A DNA stretch of 64,000 nt from Rhodoflexus caldus (lineage in GTDB: Bacteria; Bacteroidota; Bacteroidia; Cytophagales; Thermoflexibacteraceae), in contig NZ_JAJPRF010000005.1 of assembly GCF_021206925.1 (NCBI RefSeq), positions 186,001 to 250,000 on the forward strand, in the 5' to 3' direction. The notes beneath the pieces are model-generated. The model had not been told where the DNA came from and did no database searches. It saw only the letters and a program-made list of their open reading frames with translations. Made by a program: the position numbers and the translations under genes. This document shows positions 17,626 through 27,490 of this stretch, in pieces. Every line of letters begins with the position of its first letter. Position 1 is the first letter of the stretch.

Positions 17626-18628
17626 GTACGTTCGCATAATTTTTTAATGCCTCCAAAAAGGCCGCCTCTGCCTCCTGAATGGACATGTTAAGTCTTCCTC
17701 CGGCAGCATTGATGTGCCCCCCGCCGTTGAAATGCGTGCGTGCTACCTCATTAACGGAGAAGTTTCCAACCGAGCGCAAAGACATCTTGACAAAGCCCTC
17801 GTCTTCTTTCAAAATAACAGCCAGTTTGATGCCTTTAATGGAAAGACCATAGTTTACCAATCCTTCCGTATCGCCGGTCTGGTGGCGGAATCTGCCCAAG
17901 TCGGCTTTGGAAAGCACAAAATACGCTGTATTCAATTCGGGAATTACTTTCAGCCGCTCGCTCAGGGCAAAGCCTTTGAGTTTGAGTCGGTCTAAAGTGC
18001 TGGTATCGTAAATATTCCGATGGATGGCGGTATGGTCAATACCTTTTTCCAATAAATTGGCGACTATGCGGTGGATGGCTGCCGTCGTAGCCGGATATTT
18101 GAAACTGCCCGTGTCTGTCATGATACCGGCATAGATGCAGGATGCAATATCGGTAGTAATGTCTGCCTCATTACCTAACAAACCAATAAATTCGTAAATC
18201 AGTTCGGCAGTAGCGGCTGCCGTTACGCGACAATATTCAACATCGGCAAAATCTTTCTTGTCCTGATGATGGTCTATCATCACTTTTATGGCCGATGTAT
18301 TGTCATTGATAAAAGTATCCAGCGGTTCGCATCGCTTTAAATCGTTGAAATCCAAGCAAAAAATGATGGCTGCTTCGCTGATGACTTTTGCACAGGCTTC
18401 TTTTGTTTTATCCGAACAAACCAGCACTTCGCTGTTGCCGGGCATCCAAAACAAAAAGTCGGGATAGTCCGTAGGAGAAACTACCGTTGGCTGATGCCCC
18501 TTGTTTTTGAAGAAACCCCATAATGCCAAACTGGAACCCAATGCATCGGCATCAGGCTTTTGGTGTGGAATAATGGCTATTTTGCGAGGTACTGACAGTT
18601 CCTGCCTGAGCGATTCGATACTTAACAT
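17609..18628 (-). CDS. DHH-family phosphoesterase, NrnA-like
   Basis: A 339-residue protein with the DHH domain motifs HQKPDADALGSSLAL (motif I), FCLDFNDLKR (motif II) and VMIDHHQDKKDF (motif III), and the DHHA1 C-terminal motif GGGHINAAGG. NrnA-type enzymes degrade short oligoribonucleotides and dephosphorylate pAp, using manganese. Length and motif order match the family. It is divergent from the uridine kinase gene. Confidence 0.88.
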   Translation of the reverse strand: MLSIESLRQELSVPRKIAIIPHQKPDADALGSSLALWGFFKNKGHQPTVVSPTDYPDFLFWMPGNSEVLVCSDKTKEACAKVISEAAIIFCLDFNDLKRCEPLDTFINDNTSAIKVMIDHHQDKKDFADVEYCRVTAAATAELIYEFIGLLGNEADITTDIASCIYAGIMTDTGSFKYPATTAAIHRIVANLLEKGIDHTAIHRNIYDTSTLDRLKLKGFALSERLKVIPELNTAYFVLSKADLGRFRHQTGDTEGLVNYGLSIKGIKLAVILKEDEGFVKMSLRSVGNFSVNEVARTHFNGGGHINAAGGRLNMSIQEAEAAFLEALKNYANVLATAS

Positions 18629-18803
18629 GTACAGTAATTATCAACCAAATACAATCGGTATTAAGGCTACTGAAGCAGTGCCTTCACACAAGGCACTTTT
18701 GTGCAAAGTTGGCAAGAATACCGTTCAATTACAAATAGTATGCAATCCGAACAAATAAAAAGCGTGGGCAAATGTGCAGAAACACATTAATTTTGCATCC
18801 GGT

Positions 18804-19421
18804 ATGAATCATCCTTTCTTAATCGGCATTTCAGGGGGCAGCGGCTCAGGCAAAACTTATTTCCTCAATAAGTTGATGTATGCCTTTGGCGAAGATACAG
18901 TTTGCCTCATTTCGCAGGACAACTACTATCGCGACCGCGACCTGCAACCCACCGACGAAAACGGCATCAAGAACTTTGATACGCCCGAATCTATTGATAA
19001 TCAGCAGTTTGTGCATGATATTATGCAGTTGCGCAACGGCTACGAGGTGCATCGGAAAGAGTACACTTTCAACAATCCGGCCATCGTACCGAAGATGCTG
19101 GTTTTCAAGCCTCGCCCCGTTATTATTGTAGAAGGGCTTTTTGTGTTTTATTTTCCTGAAATTGCAAGGCTGATAGACCTAAAAGTATTCATTGAAGCAA
19201 AAGACCATATCAAAATCAAACGTCGCATTCTGCGCGATAACGTAGAGCGGGGTTATGATTTGGACGATGTGCTTTATCGCTATGAGCATCATGTAATGCC
19301 GGCCTATGAAAAGTACATCAGCCCGCTAAAGAATGAGGTGGATATGATTATTCCCAATAATCAAAGCCCCGACAGAGCGCTGGATGTAATCATCGGCTTT
19401 TTACGAAACAAACTCGCATGA
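18804..19421 (+). CDS. udk: Uridine kinase
   Basis: A 205-residue P-loop kinase: IGISGGSGSGKTYFL is the Walker A, SQDNYYRDR follows, and FDTPESIDNQQF and IIVEGLFVFYFPEIARLIDLKVFI are the conserved uridine kinase segments. It phosphorylates uridine (and usually cytidine) in pyrimidine salvage. The start is ATG 18804, at the family's usual N-terminus; a GTG ten codons upstream is less likely. It overlaps ktrA in an ATGA (19418-19421). Confidence 0.87.
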   Translation: MNHPFLIGISGGSGSGKTYFLNKLMYAFGEDTVCLISQDNYYRDRDLQPTDENGIKNFDTPESIDNQQFVHDIMQLRNGYEVHRKEYTFNNPAIVPKMLVFKPRPVIIVEGLFVFYFPEIARLIDLKVFIEAKDHIKIKRRILRDNVERGYDLDDVLYRYEHHVMPAYEKYISPLKNEVDMIIPNNQSPDRALDVIIGFLRNKLA

Positions 19422-20116
19422 GCAACGGAAATCGTTTTGCAGTGATTGGGCTGGGACAGTTCGGCTACTCGGTTGCCCGCAACCTGGCGGCACGCGGAGC
19501 AGAAGTGCTGGCCATAGACAAAGACATTGACTTGGTAGAAGAAATCAAAGACGATGTAGCCTATGCCGTAGCCTTGGACGCTACCGACTTTAAAGCACTC
19601 AGTTCGCAGAGTATTGCCGATATGGATGCCGTATTAGTGGCAATCGGCGAAAATACCGAGGGCTTGCTTCTGACGGTGGTGCAGTTGCTCGAGCTGAAAG
19701 CAAAGCGAATTATTGCACGTGCCATGAGCCAGCAGCAAAAGCTGATTTTGCAAAAACTCGGCATTACCGAAATTCTTTCACCGGAAGAAGAGGTAGGCAT
19801 GATGATAGCCGAAATGTTGCTCAACCCCAACATGAAGGCCATTATGCCACTGCCCGACAGCTACGAAATAGTAGAAATACAAGTGCCCCGACGCGTATTT
19901 AAGCGCTCGCTGAAAGACATCGGGCTGGCAGAAAATTTCCGTTTGGAACTCATCGCCATTAAGCGCAAGTACGAAGAATATTTTGATGCCCGCAAACGCT
20001 CCGTGGAGCACCTGATTATCCGCCCTTCGGAAGATACCGAACTGGAATATTCCGACGTGATTATCGTACTCGGCAAGTCGCAGGACGTGGGCAAGTTTAT
20101 CGAATTCAACAAATAA
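19418..20116 (+). CDS. KtrA/TrkA-type potassium channel regulatory subunit
   Basis: A 232-residue protein with an RCK_N Rossmann domain (FAVIGLGQFGYSVARNLAARGAEVLAIDKD, DATDFKALSSQSIADMDAVLVAIGEN) and a C-terminal RCK_C domain (residues ~135-230). These cytoplasmic subunits gate KtrB/TrkH channels in response to nucleotides. No membrane partner is in the neighbourhood, so it must pair with one encoded elsewhere. It sits in a likely operon udk-ktrA-ffh, 15 bp before ffh. Confidence 0.85.
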   Translation: MSNGNRFAVIGLGQFGYSVARNLAARGAEVLAIDKDIDLVEEIKDDVAYAVALDATDFKALSSQSIADMDAVLVAIGENTEGLLLTVVQLLELKAKRIIARAMSQQQKLILQKLGITEILSPEEEVGMMIAEMLLNPNMKAIMPLPDSYEIVEIQVPRRVFKRSLKDIGLAENFRLELIAIKRKYEEYFDARKRSVEHLIIRPSEDTELEYSDVIIVLGKSQDVGKFIEFNK

Positions 20117-20131
20117 CAAAGATATCCGACT

Positions 20132-21460
20132 ATGTTTGAAAATCTGTCGCAGCGGCTTAATCAGGCGCTGAAAACCCTGAAAGGAAAAGGGGCAATTACC
20201 GAAATCAATATTGCCACTACGGTTAAAGAAATCCGCAAAGCCCTTGTAGAGGCAGACGTAAACTATAAAGTTGCCAAGCAGATTACCGACCAAATTAAGG
20301 ACGAAGCCATTGGGCAAAAGGTACTTATTGCCGTCAATCCGAATGAGTTGTTCGTAAAAATTGTTTACGATAAGCTCGTGGAACTGATGGGCAGCGAACG
20401 CCACGACCTGAACATCAAAGGCGACCCTGCCGTAATTATGATTGCCGGTTTGAACGGTGCGGGTAAAACCACGTTTTCGGGCAAATTGGCCAAACTGCTC
20501 AAAAGTCAAGGGCGACAGGTAATGCTGGCAGCCTGCGATATTTACCGCCCCGCCGCTATTGACCAGTTGAAAGTATTGGGCTCGCAAATCGACGTAGACG
20601 TATATGCAGAACCGGAAAATAAAAACGCCGTAGCCATTGCACGCAACGCCATCCAACAGGCAAAAGCAACAGGCAAAAAGATTGTTATTGTAGATACGGC
20701 AGGCCGTTTGGCATTAGATGAGGTGCTGATGACCGAAATAGCCGAACTAAAAGCTGCCCTGCAACCTTCTGAAACGCTGTTTGTGGTAGATGCCATGACC
20801 GGTCAGGATGCTGTTAATACAGCGGTGGCATTCAACGAACGTATCAATTATGACGGTGTGGTTCTGACCAAATTGGACGGTGATGCCCGCGGCGGTGCGG
20901 CACTTTCTATCCGTGCAGAAGTAAACAAGCCCATCAAATTCATCAGCACAGGTGAAAAGATGGAAGCGCTGGACTACTTCTACCCCGACCGTATGGCACA
21001 GCGGATTCTGGGCATGGGCGACGTTCTCTCGCTCGTGGAACGTGCACAGCGTGCGTTTGATGAAGAAGAAGCTCGCCGAATCAATCAGAAAATCCGCAAA
21101 AATCAGCTTGACTTTAACGACTTCCTCAGCCAGTTGCAGCAAATCAAGCGCATGGGCAACCTGAAAGACCTTATCGGTATGATTCCGGGGATGAGCGCTA
21201 TGATGAAGGATGTGGCCATTGACGACGACGCATTCAAGCCCATTGAGGCAATTATTCTTTCCATGACACCCAAAGAGCGCAGCAACCCCGAGTTGGTTAA
21301 TAATGCAAGTCGGAAAAAACGCATTGCGGCAGGCAGCGGTACCTCCATCGTACAGGTAAACAATCTGCTCAAACAGTTTGATGCCATGCGCACCATGATG
21401 AAGAAGATGAACCAAATGAACCCTGCACAGTTGCAGAAAATGGCTAAGAAACGTCGTTAG
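20132..21460 (+). CDS. ffh: Signal recognition particle protein Ffh
   Basis: A 442-residue SRP54 GTPase. Residues 1-~95 are the N domain. The G domain has AGLNGAGKTTFSGKLA, DTAGR and TKLDGDARGG. The methionine-rich M domain includes KRMGNLKDLIGMIPGM and ends in a basic MKKMNQMNPAQLQKMAKKRR. It binds 4.5S RNA and signal sequences to target membrane proteins. The last 17 bases overlap the convergent glycosyltransferase gene. Confidence 0.97.
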   Translation: MFENLSQRLNQALKTLKGKGAITEINIATTVKEIRKALVEADVNYKVAKQITDQIKDEAIGQKVLIAVNPNELFVKIVYDKLVELMGSERHDLNIKGDPAVIMIAGLNGAGKTTFSGKLAKLLKSQGRQVMLAACDIYRPAAIDQLKVLGSQIDVDVYAEPENKNAVAIARNAIQQAKATGKKIVIVDTAGRLALDEVLMTEIAELKAALQPSETLFVVDAMTGQDAVNTAVAFNERINYDGVVLTKLDGDARGGAALSIRAEVNKPIKFISTGEKMEALDYFYPDRMAQRILGMGDVLSLVERAQRAFDEEEARRINQKIRKNQLDFNDFLSQLQQIKRMGNLKDLIGMIPGMSAMMKDVAIDDDAFKPIEAIILSMTPKERSNPELVNNASRKKRIAAGSGTSIVQVNNLLKQFDAMRTMMKKMNQMNPAQLQKMAKKRR

Positions 21461-22667
21461 GCTGCTGTTGCAGAAACTCCCGTACAATAGTTTCAAATTG
21501 CCGCGCACGCGCTTCCCAAGTGTTCTGCGCGGCAATTGCCATTCTTTGGGATGCTTTTTCGGGCGAATCGGTGGTTATGGCGCGGCGAACGGCAGCTATA
21601 AATGCTTCGTGCGAATCTGCCAACTCCACCACCTCTCCGAAAGAGCGGATGTCTTCCGAAAAAGCCGTTGTTACCACAGGCTTCCCTGCGGCCAAATACT
21701 CGTTGATTTTCAGCGGATAAATGCTTTTGGTGAGTGTATTACACAAAAACGGAATCAATGCACACTGTACATGTTGCAGATAGGCGGGTAAATCTTGCAT
21801 GGGCTTAGTGCCTAAAAAGAACACGTTGGGCAAGCGATGCAGTCCGACGGCATCGGCTTCTATTGGCGAGGTCAGCGGCCCTATCAGTACCAGATTCATA
21901 TCCGAACATTGCGCGGCAAGTTTTGCCAATAATGCAAAATCGTTGCGGGCAGCGTCTATGTTGCCGATGTAAATCGCACAAGGTTTACTCGATGGCGGCA
22001 TATCATGGGGGCGCGGCAGCTTCCACACCGCCGCCCGACTGAACAGCGTTACATCTGCCGCATTGGGCAACCAATACGTATGAGGGTTTACGGCACTCAT
22101 TTTTTGGTACAAAACCTTGCTTGTGGTCAGTACAAAATCGTAACTTGTAGCCATTCGCTTCTCCCCCGCAACACCATGCTTGGCAGTGTAAGATTCTTGC
22201 GAAATATCATCCACAGAATAGTAGCATTTCAGCACAGGCTGCAAGTCTTCGGGAAATTCAAATCCTGCATAAGGATAGTAAACGTTCATGAAAACCCAAT
22301 GCTGCAACCGATAGCGACGCAGAACCGCTCTGAGTGCCTTCCACAGCAATTGTTCATTCAGGCTGTTAATCAGCCGATATAATTTACCCTTCGGTAAAAA
22401 ATTTACAGGCAAAAAAGGGGGCAAGGTAATCACCGTCAGCAACTCCGGCCACTCGCTGTGGGTATAAAAACCGATTTTTCCCGTAAAAACCAACCTGCGA
22501 TTTTGCACGGCGGGGCTGTTCCATCGGGTAATCACATCTTTCCATGTCAGCGGCTGTTCTATGTAAAAAACGCGGTTTTTATTTGCCACTGCCTTTGCCA
22601 ACGAAAACGCCGTTGAGGAATAAGCGCCATCGGTACGGCTGTGTGAAAAAATAACAATGTCCTGCAT
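21444..22667 (-). CDS. Glycosyltransferase (GT4-like, GT-B fold)
   Basis: A 407-residue protein beginning with a short phosphate-loop-like stretch (IVIFSHSRTDGAYSSTAFSLAKAVA). A C-terminal donor-binding part contains PLKINEYLAAGKPVVTT, the typical E-x-x-x-x-G-x-P segment of GT4 enzymes. CYYSVDDISQE and LPNAADVTLF are also typical of surface-polysaccharide GT-B transferases of the TuaH kind. Specific donor and acceptor cannot be inferred. It is convergent with and overlaps ffh by 17 bases. Confidence 0.75.
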   Translation of the reverse strand: MQDIVIFSHSRTDGAYSSTAFSLAKAVANKNRVFYIEQPLTWKDVITRWNSPAVQNRRLVFTGKIGFYTHSEWPELLTVITLPPFLPVNFLPKGKLYRLINSLNEQLLWKALRAVLRRYRLQHWVFMNVYYPYAGFEFPEDLQPVLKCYYSVDDISQESYTAKHGVAGEKRMATSYDFVLTTSKVLYQKMSAVNPHTYWLPNAADVTLFSRAAVWKLPRPHDMPPSSKPCAIYIGNIDAARNDFALLAKLAAQCSDMNLVLIGPLTSPIEADAVGLHRLPNVFFLGTKPMQDLPAYLQHVQCALIPFLCNTLTKSIYPLKINEYLAAGKPVVTTAFSEDIRSFGEVVELADSHEAFIAAVRRAITTDSPEKASQRMAIAAQNTWEARARQFETIVREFLQQQPNDVS

Positions 22668-22686
22668 TACTTGCTTTAAGCACTCT

Positions 22687-22720
22687 TTGCAACGAATGTA
22701 AGATTTTTTGCGTATTTTTG
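22687..22720 (+). promoter_or_regulatory. Candidate promoter of the TPR sensor kinase
   Basis: TATTTTTG (22713-22720) is a perfect TAnnTTTG box, 25 bases before the TTG start codon; a TTG at 22687-22689 is 23 bp upstream of it, at the long end of normal spacing. Confidence 0.45.
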
Positions 22721-22745
22721 CTTAACTCACTTAATAAAGCAAGCA

Positions 22746-24887
22746 TTGAAACGCCGTTTGATAACCCTTCTGTGGATTGGTTTTATTCCTTTTTTGATTT
22801 TTACTCCCCGCTTGGCATTTCCGCAGTTTACCAATGCTGCTTTAGACAGTTTGCGGCGTGAACTTTCCAAAGCATCCTCCGATACCGCCCGCATCCGTAT
22901 TCAGTTGCGAATGGCCACCATTGCTTGGCGCAATGCCTATAACGAAGAAGCACTTAAATACGCCAAAGAGGCATTAAGTAGTGCAACCCAACTCAATAAT
23001 GAAGCCTTACAGGCTGATGCACATCGGCTGATGGGGATTGCCTACACCAATAAAGGCGAATATGACAAAGCGATTATTCACTACGAACTGGCGCAAAGCA
23101 TCTATGTTAATCTGCCTGTTATAGATACGCTCAACCTCGCCCGAACACTGAATAATATCGGCCTGCTGTACAGTTACCAAGGCTACAACTACGTGAGTTT
23201 ACAATACTATCAGCGCGCCCTGCATTTGCGCAGACTCATCAAAGATAACATCGGTATTTCCAACTCCATTACCAACATCGGGCGTATCAAACTCAACTCC
23301 AAAGACTACGACAGCGCCTACTACTATTTCAGACAAGCCTACAACATTCGCCTCAAAGAAAATGATATTTATGCGATTTCGGCATCGCTGGCAGATATGG
23401 CCGAAGTTTTTCGCATGTCGGGCAAGAGCGACTCTGCGGTTGTCTATTTTCAGAAAGCCTACGAATTGTCTATCAAAAACAATGTTAAATACAACGCGGC
23501 ATTTGCCCTGTCTTCCATCAGCAATATCTACGCAAGCCGCAAACAATACGCCGAGGCGCTGCGATACGCTCGCTTATCCGACTCTCTTGCAGTCAATGAG
23601 AGCAACTGGCAGCGCGTTCGCTCGCTTAATTCGCTTGCACAAGCCTATGTAGGTTTAGGCAAATTTAAAGAAGCACAGCGCGCACTGCTGGAAGCGCGGC
23701 GATTAGGCAATATTTCCCAAGCACGGGTAGAACTTGTCAATACTTATTGGGTACAGTACAAGCTCGACTCTGCCACAGGCAACTATAAAGATGCGCTCGG
23801 CTGGCTGATAAGCCATCACAATTTGAAAGACAGCATCGCTACGGCTAACAAAATCAACCAAGCGTTGGAACTGCAATACGTCCAAGAAATTAATGACAAA
23901 AATGAGGCCTTGATACTGCTGCGCGCTACCAAACAATTGCAAGAGTTACAGAAAAAGGCGCAGCATCTTTCCACGCAAATTACGTTAATTGTTATTGCTG
24001 CCTTGTTGCTTGTGGTGGCGGGAGTAGTGTATATCTGGCTGCAAACCAAGCGACAGCACCGCCAACTTGCCGAACGTCAAAAAATCATAGAGAAGTTTAA
24101 CGAAGAACTTGCTGCCGGCAGCGAAGCCTACCAGCAAAAAGCATCGGAGCTGGAAGAAGTTGTTTTCCTGCTCAAAAAAACCAATGCGGAACTTAAAGAA
24201 CTCAACCGCGAAAAAGACGGGTTGATGAGCATTATGGCACATGACCTCAAAACACCCTTAGACGGCATCAAAGGATTGGCAGAGGTTATCAGAATGCCGA
24301 ATAACTTAGACGAAAACCAGTTGGAATGTTTGCGGCTGATAGAACTTTCGGTAGAACGGGGCGTTTCATTAATTGAAGATATTTTATTCCTCAATGCACA
24401 CGAAGGCCACCATCAGCCCCCCAAATTTGAACAAATTGACTTGCGGCAGTTGCTGGAATCATACATGCAAACACACATTAACCACGCTGCCAAAAAACAG
24501 ATTGAGTTTGAGTGGCAAAACGAAGTGTATGTACCTATCATATCAGATGCAAAACTTCTGTTGCGAATTATTGACAACCTCCTCTCCAATGCCATTAAAT
24601 TCACCTTCACAGGCTATAAAGTCAGTTTTCATGCAGGCATTGACGACGAGAAGTTAGTTATCAGCGTTTCCGACCAAGGACAAGGCATCCCGATTGATGA
24701 ACAAAAATGGTTGTTTACCAAGTTCAAACGCCTCAGTGCCATCCCCACCGGCAACGAAAGCAGCACAGGTCTCGGGCTTGCCATCGTCAAGCAACTGGTA
24801 GATGAACTGCACGGTGAAATAAAGGTAGACAGTGCCAAGGGCGTAGGTTCTACCTTTACCATATATTTGCCGCTGCAACCTGTTTAA
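22746..24887 (+). CDS. TPR-repeat membrane sensor histidine kinase
   Basis: A 713-residue kinase: signal-like N-terminus (LITLLWIGFIPFLIFTPRLAF); about eight tetratricopeptide repeats over residues ~35-400; a membrane segment (ITLIVIAALLLVVAGVVYIWL); a coiled coil; the HisKA box SIMAHDLKTPLDGIKGLAEVI with phosphorylated His at residue 499; and a HATPase_c domain with DNLLSNAIKF, DQGQGIPIDE and GLGLAIVKQLV. This TPR-HK layout is common in Bacteroidota. There is no adjacent response regulator, so it is an orphan. The start is TTG 22746, needed to include the signal segment. Confidence 0.88.
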   Translation: MKRRLITLLWIGFIPFLIFTPRLAFPQFTNAALDSLRRELSKASSDTARIRIQLRMATIAWRNAYNEEALKYAKEALSSATQLNNEALQADAHRLMGIAYTNKGEYDKAIIHYELAQSIYVNLPVIDTLNLARTLNNIGLLYSYQGYNYVSLQYYQRALHLRRLIKDNIGISNSITNIGRIKLNSKDYDSAYYYFRQAYNIRLKENDIYAISASLADMAEVFRMSGKSDSAVVYFQKAYELSIKNNVKYNAAFALSSISNIYASRKQYAEALRYARLSDSLAVNESNWQRVRSLNSLAQAYVGLGKFKEAQRALLEARRLGNISQARVELVNTYWVQYKLDSATGNYKDALGWLISHHNLKDSIATANKINQALELQYVQEINDKNEALILLRATKQLQELQKKAQHLSTQITLIVIAALLLVVAGVVYIWLQTKRQHRQLAERQKIIEKFNEELAAGSEAYQQKASELEEVVFLLKKTNAELKELNREKDGLMSIMAHDLKTPLDGIKGLAEVIRMPNNLDENQLECLRLIELSVERGVSLIEDILFLNAHEGHHQPPKFEQIDLRQLLESYMQTHINHAAKKQIEFEWQNEVYVPIISDAKLLLRIIDNLLSNAIKFTFTGYKVSFHAGIDDEKLVISVSDQGQGIPIDEQKWLFTKFKRLSAIPTGNESSTGLGLAIVKQLVDELHGEIKVDSAKGVGSTFTIYLPLQPV

Positions 24888-24899
24888 GCATAAAACCAT

Positions 24900-25637
24900 A
24901 TGAAAGTCGGCCTATTTGTCCCCTGCTACATAGACCAGTTCTATCCACAGGTAGCAATAGCTACATTGCAGATATTGGAACGCCTCGGATTAGCGGTAGA
25001 ATACCCCCTCAACCAGACTTGCTGCGGGCAGCCGATGGCAAACAGTGGCATGGAAAACGAAGCGAAACCGACCATGCAATTGTTGGTGCAAAATTTCAGC
25101 AAGTTTGATTACATCGTAGCTCCTTCGGGGTCTTGCGTGTATCATGTGCGGAAACACTACGACATCCTCCCCCAAACCGATGAGGTCTGCCATGTGCGAA
25201 CCCACACCTACGAGCTCTGCGAATTTTTAACCGACATCCTGAAAATCACCGATTTAGGCTCTTCATTCCCTTTCCGAACAGGTTTGCACCAGAGTTGCCA
25301 CGGGCAACGCGGCCTGCGGTTGGCGCAATCTTCCGAAATTGCGGGTACTCCTTTCTCAAAAGTTCGCCGTTTATTGGAAAACGTGCAGGGCATTAGCCTG
25401 ACCGAATTGCGCCGCACAGACGAGTGCTGCGGTTTTGGCGGCACTTTTGCCGTTTCCGAAGAAGCCGTATCGGTTAAAATGGGGCTCGACCGCATTGAAG
25501 ACCACATTGCCGCGGGTGCGGAAGTCATCACCGGCACCGATACCTCCTGCCTGATGCATTTAGAAGGTCTGCTGAAAAGACAAAAGCGCAATGTACGGGT
25601 AATGCACATTGCCGAAATTCTGAACAGTCGCGCCTAA
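24900..25637 (+). CDS. LutA-like (Fe-S)-binding cysteine-rich protein
   Basis: A 245-residue protein with two CCG domains: NQTCCGQPMANSG and DECCGFGGTFAV, each preceded by a partner cysteine region (LFVPCYIDQF; GLHQSCHGQRGLR). This is the LutA/YkgE subunit of lactate utilisation iron-sulfur oxidases. The usual lutB and lutC neighbours are missing, so either the complex is split across the genome or this is a stand-alone heterodisulfide-reductase-like protein. It follows the sensor kinase by 12 bp and may be co-transcribed. Confidence 0.85.
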   Translation: MKVGLFVPCYIDQFYPQVAIATLQILERLGLAVEYPLNQTCCGQPMANSGMENEAKPTMQLLVQNFSKFDYIVAPSGSCVYHVRKHYDILPQTDEVCHVRTHTYELCEFLTDILKITDLGSSFPFRTGLHQSCHGQRGLRLAQSSEIAGTPFSKVRRLLENVQGISLTELRRTDECCGFGGTFAVSEEAVSVKMGLDRIEDHIAAGAEVITGTDTSCLMHLEGLLKRQKRNVRVMHIAEILNSRA

Positions 25638-25642
25638 ACTTT

Positions 25643-27490
25643 CTATTCCTTCACTAACTCAAATACTGCCGTGCCTAAAACAGGCAGGTGCAATAAAACC
25701 CCTTCCGATTGCGCTTGCCAAGCACTGCAAGGCAACACACTGTCATTAAACAACACCCCGCGCAACTGATAATTGCCGTTTGCATCTAATCCCATTGCCT
25801 GCCATGCCGCCTCGGGTATGCGCAGGCGAAAATCTTTCCCTGCAAAAGCGTCAAAATTGACCACAATCAACAATTTTTGCTTGTCGGTAAAGCGCAGAAA
25901 AGCATACTGTCGCGCATCGTCATAGCCTGCCGCTTTGCCGCCGTTGTTGGCGGCTTGCAAGTCGTACAGCCTGCCGTTGGTAATTGCTTCGTTGTTTTTG
26001 GCAAAATTGAGCAATGCCGCATAGTTAGCCCGAAGCGTTTTCTGCCAACCTTCCAACTGTCCGCCGTCAAATTTGCCGCCGTTCATCCATCGCTGGTGCA
26101 TCGGTACACCCCAAAAATCAAAGATGGTGGTGCGCCCGTCTTCGCCGGCAAATCCCTCCGCTCCTGCCCCGGGTTCACCAACCTCTTGCCCGAAATACAT
26201 CATCACGGGGCCGCTGTTCAACATCGCACTGACAGCCATCAACGGGATGCCTTTGTAGGAATCAATCGCAAAAAACGGGCTTGGCAGGCGCTGCTCGTCG
26301 TGGTTTTCCAAAAAGCGCAACATGCGGCTGTTCAATGCACCCAATTGTTGCCAATTTTGCGGGATGTCATTGGCACTTGTCCTGCCCTGAATCACGGCTT
26401 TGAGCGTATCGTACAAACCGACTTTGTCATACAGATAGTCAAATTTGCCTTTCAAAACATAATTTTCGTACTCATTCGGATTGTAGATTTCGGCTACAAA
26501 TACCAATTGCGGATATTGTTTTTTCACCTGCGGAATGCACCACTCCCAAAACTCAACAGGTACCATTTCCGCCATGTCGCAACGAAACCCATCTACGCCT
26601 TTGGCTGCCCAAAACAGCAGAATATCGCGCATTTTCAGCCATGTATCGGGGGTAGGGTTGAAATATTTGGCTCTTCCGTTTACATAATCCACACCATAAT
26701 TCAACTTGACAGTTTCAAACCAATCATGAACCGACGGGGTGGCAGAAAAGACATCATTGCCGGTTGCTTTGGCCGGATTTTCGGCAAAAATGCCGTCTTT
26801 GCCTTTGATACGGACGCTGTCGGGCAGTTGGTATTCGGCGGGCACCTGAAAGGCCTGCCCGGGCAGGTAGTAAAAATTATTTTGCGGCGAAAACGCCTTC
26901 GTGCGGTCATCTTTTTCACCCAAATCAACCACGCCCTTGGGTTTGGCATCCGAGCGATAGCTGCGTGCCACGTGGTTCGGCACAAAATCTATCAATACTT
27001 TTAGCCCTTCGGCATGTGTACGCTTCACCAACGCCTCAAACTCTGCCATGCGTTTTTTAGGATTAACGGCCAAATCGGGGCATACATCGTAGTAATCTTT
27101 GATGGCATAAGGCGAGCCTGCCCTACCCTTAACCACGTCAGGGTCATCCTGTGGGATTCCCAGTGCCGTATGGTCGCTCATGGTCGCATGTTCTATCACA
27201 CCCGTGTACCATACGTGCGTAGTACCCAGTTCCTTAATGCCGCGCAGTGCCTCGGAAGTAATGTCGTTAAACTTCCCTACCCCGTTTTCTTCTTTTGAGC
27301 CGTAGAATTTATTGGTCGTATTTTTATTGCCGAACAAGCGCACCAGCAGTTGGTACACAATGATTTTATGATTTTCTACGGGGGCTTGTAACAGATTCGG
27401 GTCGTTCATATGGTTATTTTTTTGTGCAAAAGTCATACTTTGCCATAAGCAAACGAGCAGCAAAATGCTGCAAAAAGCAGGAAGTTTCAT
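25643..27490 (-). CDS. Secreted GH13 alpha-amylase family enzyme
   Basis: A 615-residue protein with a signal peptide (LPAFCSILLLVCLWQSMTFAQ). The (beta/alpha)8 amylase domain shows LKVLIDFVPNHV (region I), DGFRCDMAEMVP with the nucleophile Asp (region II), FVAEIYN with the acid Glu (region III) and FLENHDEQR (region IV). A C-terminal beta domain follows. It should act on alpha-1,4-glucans in the periplasm or outside. The open frame continues to 27565, but ATG 27490 is chosen because it directly precedes the signal peptide. The stop is only 5 bases from the convergent lutA-like stop. Confidence 0.88.
   Translation of the reverse strand: MKLPAFCSILLLVCLWQSMTFAQKNNHMNDPNLLQAPVENHKIIVYQLLVRLFGNKNTTNKFYGSKEENGVGKFNDITSEALRGIKELGTTHVWYTGVIEHATMSDHTALGIPQDDPDVVKGRAGSPYAIKDYYDVCPDLAVNPKKRMAEFEALVKRTHAEGLKVLIDFVPNHVARSYRSDAKPKGVVDLGEKDDRTKAFSPQNNFYYLPGQAFQVPAEYQLPDSVRIKGKDGIFAENPAKATGNDVFSATPSVHDWFETVKLNYGVDYVNGRAKYFNPTPDTWLKMRDILLFWAAKGVDGFRCDMAEMVPVEFWEWCIPQVKKQYPQLVFVAEIYNPNEYENYVLKGKFDYLYDKVGLYDTLKAVIQGRTSANDIPQNWQQLGALNSRMLRFLENHDEQRLPSPFFAIDSYKGIPLMAVSAMLNSGPVMMYFGQEVGEPGAGAEGFAGEDGRTTIFDFWGVPMHQRWMNGGKFDGGQLEGWQKTLRANYAALLNFAKNNEAITNGRLYDLQAANNGGKAAGYDDARQYAFLRFTDKQKLLIVVNFDAFAGKDFRLRIPEAAWQAMGLDANGNYQLRGVLFNDSVLPCSAWQAQSEGVLLHLPVLGTAVFELVKE

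Noticed and set aside
18788-18795. TAATTTTG box as promoter of uridine kinase
   Set aside because: It lies only 8 bases before the chosen ATG, which would leave almost no leader, and no TTG is at the right distance.
25877-27004. 375-codon open frame opposite the amylase
   Set aside because: Fully covered by the GH13 gene, which has all four conserved regions; the opposite frame has no recognisable domain.
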